15,103 nt of DNA from Legionella genomosp. 1 (GTDB taxonomy: Bacteria; Pseudomonadota; Gammaproteobacteria; Legionellales; Legionellaceae). The notes under the pieces were generated by a model, which saw only the letters and a list, made by a program, of their open reading frames with translations, did not search any database and was not told the DNA's origin. The first letter of the stretch is position 1. Every line of letters begins with the position of its first letter. Shown here piece by piece: positions 13,251-15,103 of this stretch. The stretch lies in assembly GCA_945901965.1 (NCBI GenBank), contig CAMDMN010000022.1, forward strand, positions 1 to 15,103, written 5' to 3'. The translations under genes and the position numbers were made by a program.

Positions 13251-13852
13251 TGTAACTGCTCCTCTAATTTCTTAATGGCATCTGTAGTTATTAATACTTG
13301 TTCATAACGTAACAAACCAACTGGATCAACAGAGCTTGCGTCGCATATGTCGTAATCAATTAAATTACGTGAAGCCAAATACTCAAACTCACCAACTTCG
13401 TGCATAACAATTAATGCATTCTTTATTTCTAGCTCTTTCATTTTATTAATAAAATCTTTTGTTTTCAGTGAAGAACATTGAAAATCACTTACAACAATTA
13501 ATCTTCCTAAACGATGAAGCTCGGAGATTATACTACGCAATGCGCGTTTGTACATTTTTTTATTCAGTTTTTGTGAATAATCTCGTTTTTTAGATGCAAA
13601 TGTTACTCCACCCGAGCGCCAGATGGGGCTACGTATAGTTCCTGCACGCGCGCGACCAGTACCTTTTTGATTCCATGGCTTTTTGCCACCGCCTCTAACT
13701 TCTGAGCGAGTTTTTTGCGCGCTGTTACCAGAACGTGCATTATTCATAAAAGTTACTACTGCTTGATGAACTAAACCTTCGTTATATTCATATGCAAAAA
13801 TATCTTTATTAACTTTTAAGTTTGTACTTGTGTCTTTAGTTGTTAGTTGCAT
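13247..13852 (-). CDS. rplD: 50S ribosomal protein L4 (uL4)
   Basis: 201 residues, as in E. coli. L4 lines the exit tunnel with an extended loop and in E. coli also represses the S10 operon. The loop holds KKPWNQKGTGRARAGTIRSP (57-76), with K63 at the same number as the Lys63 changed in E. coli erythromycin-resistant mutants, followed by WRSGGVTFA. Two adjacent ATGs (13855 and 13852) are possible: AGGGG lies 3 bases before the first and 6 before the second, and the second gives numbering equal to E. coli, so it is preferred. The gene overlaps rplC and rplW. The S10 leader that L4 binds in E. coli is absent here. Confidence 0.97.
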   Translation of the reverse strand: MQLTTKDTSTNLKVNKDIFAYEYNEGLVHQAVVTFMNNARSGNSAQKTRSEVRGGGKKPWNQKGTGRARAGTIRSPIWRSGGVTFASKKRDYSQKLNKKMYKRALRSIISELHRLGRLIVVSDFQCSSLKTKDFINKMKELEIKNALIVMHEVGEFEYLASRNLIDYDICDASSVDPVGLLRYEQVLITTDAIKKLEEQLQ

Positions 13853-14502
13853 CATTTGCCCCTGATTTCTGTTTTAACTGCGGGCTTTATCTCAACTCGA
13901 CCACCAGGTGCGCCTGGAATAGCTCCTTTAATCAAAAGTAAATTGCGATCTTTATCTACACGTATCAACTCTAAAGTTTGTACTGTGCAACGCTTATTAC
14001 CTAAATGACCCGCCATTTTCTTACCTTTAAATACGCGTCCTGGTGATTGATTTTGTCCAATAGATCCTGGAACACGATGAGAACGTGAATTACCGTGGGT
14101 AGCATCTTGAGTACGGAAGTTATGTCTTTTTACCGTACCTGCAAATCCTTTACCCTTCGATAAACCAGACACATCTACATGTTGTCCTTCATTGAACACA
14201 TCAGCAACAGTGATTACTTGGCCTAAAGTAAACTCATCGATTGAATCCACTCTAAACTCACAAATCATATCTCCGGCTTCAATTTCTGCCTTAGCAAAAT
14301 GTCCAGCCAATGGCTTATTAACACGGCTAGATTTTTTAGTTCCACCAGTTAATTGGACTGCATTATAGCCTTCTTTTTCGACCGTCTTACGTTGTGATAC
14401 GCGATTTGGATGCACTTCAACGACAGACACAGGAAAAGATTTTCCTTCTGTTGTAAAGACTCGCGTCATGCCTACTTTTCGGCCTAGTAACCCGATATTC
14501 AT
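13852..14502 (-). CDS. rplC: 50S ribosomal protein L3 (uL3)
   Basis: 216 residues (E. coli 209). L3 starts 50S assembly and sends an extension toward the peptidyl transferase centre. The start MNIGLLGRKVGMTRVF, the block DVSGLSKGKGFAGTVKRHNF and GSIGQNQSPGRVFKGKKMAG are diagnostic; Q150 aligns with the Gln150 that PrmB methylates in E. coli. The C-terminus (RVEIKPAVKTEIRGK) is a few residues longer than in E. coli. GAGGTG precedes the ATG. It lies 32 nt after rpsJ and overlaps rplD. Confidence 0.98.
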   Translation of the reverse strand: MNIGLLGRKVGMTRVFTTEGKSFPVSVVEVHPNRVSQRKTVEKEGYNAVQLTGGTKKSSRVNKPLAGHFAKAEIEAGDMICEFRVDSIDEFTLGQVITVADVFNEGQHVDVSGLSKGKGFAGTVKRHNFRTQDATHGNSRSHRVPGSIGQNQSPGRVFKGKKMAGHLGNKRCTVQTLELIRVDKDRNLLLIKGAIPGAPGGRVEIKPAVKTEIRGK

Positions 14503-14534
14503 TCTAACACCTCGTTTAATTTCCTGTGTTTTTA

Positions 14535-14864
14535 TTACTTCTTGTCATCGTCATCAAGACTAATCTGTACATCAACACCAGCAGCCAAATCTAATTTCAT
14601 TAGCGCATCTACTGTTTTTTCAGTAGGGCTAACTATTATAACTAAGCGCTTATGTGTACGTAACTCATATTGATCTCTTGCATCTTTATTTACATGAGGA
14701 GAAGTTAATACAGTAAATTTCTCCTTCCTCATTGGTAAAGGAATTGGACCACGAATTTGCGCGCCTGTGCGCTTGGCAGTATCAACGATTTCTTTTGTTG
14801 ATTGATCAATCATTCTATGATCAAATGATTTAAGCCGTATTTTTATATTTTGATTAGTGCTCAT
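14535..14864 (-). CDS. rpsJ: 30S ribosomal protein S10 (uS10, NusE)
   Basis: 109 residues (E. coli 103). S10 lies in the 30S head near the A site and also acts as NusE in antitermination with NusB and NusG. The core RLKSFDHRMIDQSTKEIVDT, AKRTGAQIRGPIPLPMRKEK and SPHVNKDARDQYELRTHKR is standard. The C-terminus continues past the usual DVQISL with DDDDKK, a short acidic tail. GAG, 8 bases before the ATG, lies in the last sense codon of tuf, whose stop is only 5 nt upstream, so translation is probably coupled to tuf. Confidence 0.98.
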   Translation of the reverse strand: MSTNQNIKIRLKSFDHRMIDQSTKEIVDTAKRTGAQIRGPIPLPMRKEKFTVLTSPHVNKDARDQYELRTHKRLVIIVSPTEKTVDALMKLDLAAGVDVQISLDDDDKK

Positions 14865-14869
14865 TTTAA

Positions 14870-15103
14870 TTACTCAATAATTTTAGCAACAACACCAGCA
14901 CCTACAGTTCGGCCACCTTCCCGAATAGCAAAGCGCAGCCCTTTATCCATAGCCATCGGTGCATGTAAATTTATAACTAACTGCACATTATCACCAGGCA
15001 TAACCATTTCAACGCCTTCAGGCAAATCACATGTTCCTGTTACGTCTGTTGTTCTAAAGTAAAACTGTGGGCGATAGCCATTAAAAAATGGTGTATGTCT
15101 TCC
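14870..15103 (-). CDS. tuf: elongation factor Tu, C-terminal part (cut by window edge)
   Basis: The last 77 residues and stop of EF-Tu, the GTPase that delivers aminoacyl-tRNA to the ribosome. Only domain 3 is visible: GRHTPFFNGYRPQFYFRTTD, then VTGTCDLPEGVEMVMPGDN, AMAMDKG-like APMAMDKGLRFAIREGGRTV and the end GAGVVAKIIE. The 5' part lies beyond the right edge; this is not a true truncation. Its position directly before rpsJ is that of tufA at the end of the str operon in gammaproteobacteria, so rpsL, rpsG and fusA are expected further right. Confidence 0.97.
   Translation of the reverse strand, partial: GRHTPFFNGYRPQFYFRTTDVTGTCDLPEGVEMVMPGDNVQLVINLHAPMAMDKGLRFAIREGGRTVGAGVVAKIIE

Noticed and set aside
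5683..15103. Idea that the many overlaps and GTG starts indicate frameshifts or pseudogenes
   Set aside because: Every gene keeps family length and conserved ends; overlaps are of the standard ATGA, GTGA or TGATG type used for translational coupling.
1..15103. Undescribed defence, mobile or biosynthetic system
   Set aside because: All substantial coding sequence is assigned to well-known housekeeping families in canonical order; no accessory genes, transposases or arrays are present.

Overview
The window is a core housekeeping locus of a bacterium, almost certainly an AT-rich gammaproteobacterium. The minus strand carries, without a gap in gene order, the 3' end of tuf and then the complete S10, spc and alpha ribosomal-protein operons (rpsJ to rplQ, 28 complete genes). 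secY is followed directly by rpmJ and rpsM, with no adk, map or infA in between, which is the gammaproteobacterial arrangement. RpoA has the proteobacterial two-domain form. From memory, the unusual S14 protein (long form with a complete zinc motif) looks most like that of Legionella relatives, so a Legionellales-like host is my best guess. That part is recollection, not a search result.

Layout from left to right. Bases 1-181 are the 5' flank of ssb. ssb (182-667, plus strand) encodes single-stranded DNA-binding protein and ends at an intrinsic terminator. Bases 668-1187 hold no recognisable gene but several inverted repeats, the most striking being an 86-bp palindromic element at 921-1006. 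From 1188 to the right edge everything is minus strand. In transcription order: tuf (partial), rpsJ-rplC-rplD-rplW-rplB-rpsS-rplV-rpsC-rplP-rpmC-rpsQ (S10 block), a 138-nt gap with an extended -10 promoter, rplN-rplX-rplE-rpsN-rpsH-rplF-rplR-rpsE-rpmD-rplO-secY-rpmJ (spc block), a 79-nt leader-like gap, rpsM-rpsK-rpsD-rpoA (alpha block), a 141-nt gap with a large hairpin, and rplQ. A perfect 13-bp inverted repeat lies 47 nt beyond the rplQ stop and may end the transcript.

The genes work together to build both ribosomal subunits (9 uL/bL proteins of the S10 and spc blocks flank the peptidyl transferase centre and exit tunnel), the alpha subunit of RNA polymerase, the SecY protein-export channel and EF-Tu. 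Most junctions are under 50 nt and six overlap (rplC/rplD, rplD/rplW, rplP/rpmC, rpmC/rpsQ, rpmD/rplO, rplO/secY), which suggests translational coupling. The three largest gaps fall at places where regulation is expected or where structure is visible.

I found no mobile element gene, CRISPR array, tRNA or rRNA, and no sign of an undescribed multi-gene system. The points of interest are small: the zinc-binding long S14, the palindromic repeat, the rpoA-rplQ hairpin, and the 5-nt tuf-rpsJ junction that leaves no room for the classical S10 leader.
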